Origin: Micropterix aruncella
Lineage: Eukaryota; Arthropoda; Insecta; Lepidoptera; Micropterigidae
Reading direction: 5' to 3'
NCBI GenBank assembly: GCA_944548615.1
Contig: OX155963.1
Location: 31,826,985 to 31,890,984, forward strand
Length of the DNA: 64,000 bases
Below the pieces are notes generated by a model that had not been told where the DNA came from, ran no database searches, and worked only from the letters and a program-made list of their open reading frames with translations. Positions within the stretch are counted from its first letter, which is position 1. The number at the start of each line of letters is the position of its first letter. Positions 63,166-64,000 of this stretch are shown piece by piece. The translations under genes were made by a program, and so were the position numbers.

Positions 63166-64000
63166 AGGTAATGATTCTTTCGATATTAAATATATGTTCA
63201 GTGATGATATATTGTCGAATATTCGTGCTTTCATCATTAACATAAATAGCATCGGTCCGCTAGTGCAGCGATTGTAGGTTATGCTATAATTGACAAAACT
63301 ATAACAATAAGTTAACAGAACTATTTCACGATGAGTAAAAAATCAATGGCTTTACTATTCGATCGAAATAATTATCAAGCGTATAGCTATGATTTCAAAA
63401 AATTAAAAAATAAATGTTAAATCTTCCACATATCATAACAACGTGCCTGAAATGACAGGTTGGACCAGCCAGCCGTCAAAGGGAACAATTTTCTCCTATA
63501 TCAAACACATTGAGGCGGGCTTTGTGACTGCAATGAGCCAAACACCTCAATCATGAGGCGGTCAATACAAAATATCTATCAAACAAATAAAATTATAATT
63601 TTCTTTTGAAAAATGCAACCATTCCATCCAGCGGCGCCGACTTCTTGAAAACCTCGTGGGTGCTCATGCAGTCGACTCAGGTGGCTCCTTTAAAAAAACT
63701 GGCGAAGTGCGAGAGAAGAAATGCACACTGATCGACAAATAAATATTCTACCTACATAATCCGTCAATTCTTCGTAAATTTGTACAGTAGAACTCGAGTT
63801 ATAAGCGAACAGACAGGCAGTAGGATAGAGAGATGTTGCATTTGTTTTATAAAGAAGAGAAACGGAAGAGAAGAAGAGAAGATAAGTATTTTTACTTATA
63901 GATTTGAAGATGATAAATAATGTTAATCTGTTTATAAGCTTTTTTAACGTGTATTATGTCTGCAGCAGGTTTGCATTGTTGTACCCATTTATACTAAAAT
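63166..64000. other. AT-rich DNA at the window end
   Basis: No gene recognised. A purine tract (AAGAAGAGAAACGGAAG) is at 63850-63890. Confidence 0.35.

Overview
The window is AT-rich insect DNA, most likely from a moth or butterfly. It has spliced genes with small exons in multi-kb introns, dense transposon debris, and long (TA)n arrays. The Helitron at 56241-56985 and the Penelope-linked repeat resemble lepidopteran families I know; that identification comes from memory, not from a search.

The one host gene I can support is a complete minus-strand orthologue of SLC38A9, the lysosomal amino-acid transporter and arginine sensor for mTORC1. Eleven coding exons lie between 47128 and 8444: 47012-47128, 38692-38772, 30135-30261, 27515-27609, 22231-22388, 20419-20583, 19246-19497, 17000-17202, 14709-14813, 10037-10191 and 8444-8705. 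All have GT-AG borders and compatible phases, and together they encode 564 residues (the human protein has 561). A non-coding first exon is possible at about 62324-62460. Nearly everything from 8.4 to 47.1 kb is therefore intron of this gene.

Layout: 1-8.4 kb is repeats downstream of the gene (Penelope-linked repeat, GC-rich repeat, LINE fragments, MITEs). 8.4-30.3 kb holds ten of the coding exons embedded in LINE, hAT, Helitron and MITE remnants, with a 200-base assembly gap at 9778-9977. 30.3-38.7 kb is a structured block: a minisatellite-bearing hAT-like element, tetranucleotide repeats, and a 557-bp tandem satellite arranged as palindromes bounded by long (TA)n tracts. 38.7-47 kb has LINEs and a piggyBac-like MITE. 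47.1-64 kb is upstream of the gene. It carries an apparently intact Ginger-type DNA transposon (49366-51902) with perfect target-site duplications and a spliced integrase-like transposase, a second TA/satellite complex (52.6-55.8 kb), a rearranged Tc1 copy, a complete non-autonomous Helitron, and about 7 kb of AT-rich DNA without recognisable genes.

The strongest leads are the intact Ginger element with a CXC-like cysteine-rich C-terminus, the TA-bounded palindromic satellite whose arms are homogenised within each palindrome, and several repeat families with clear ends that may be undescribed.
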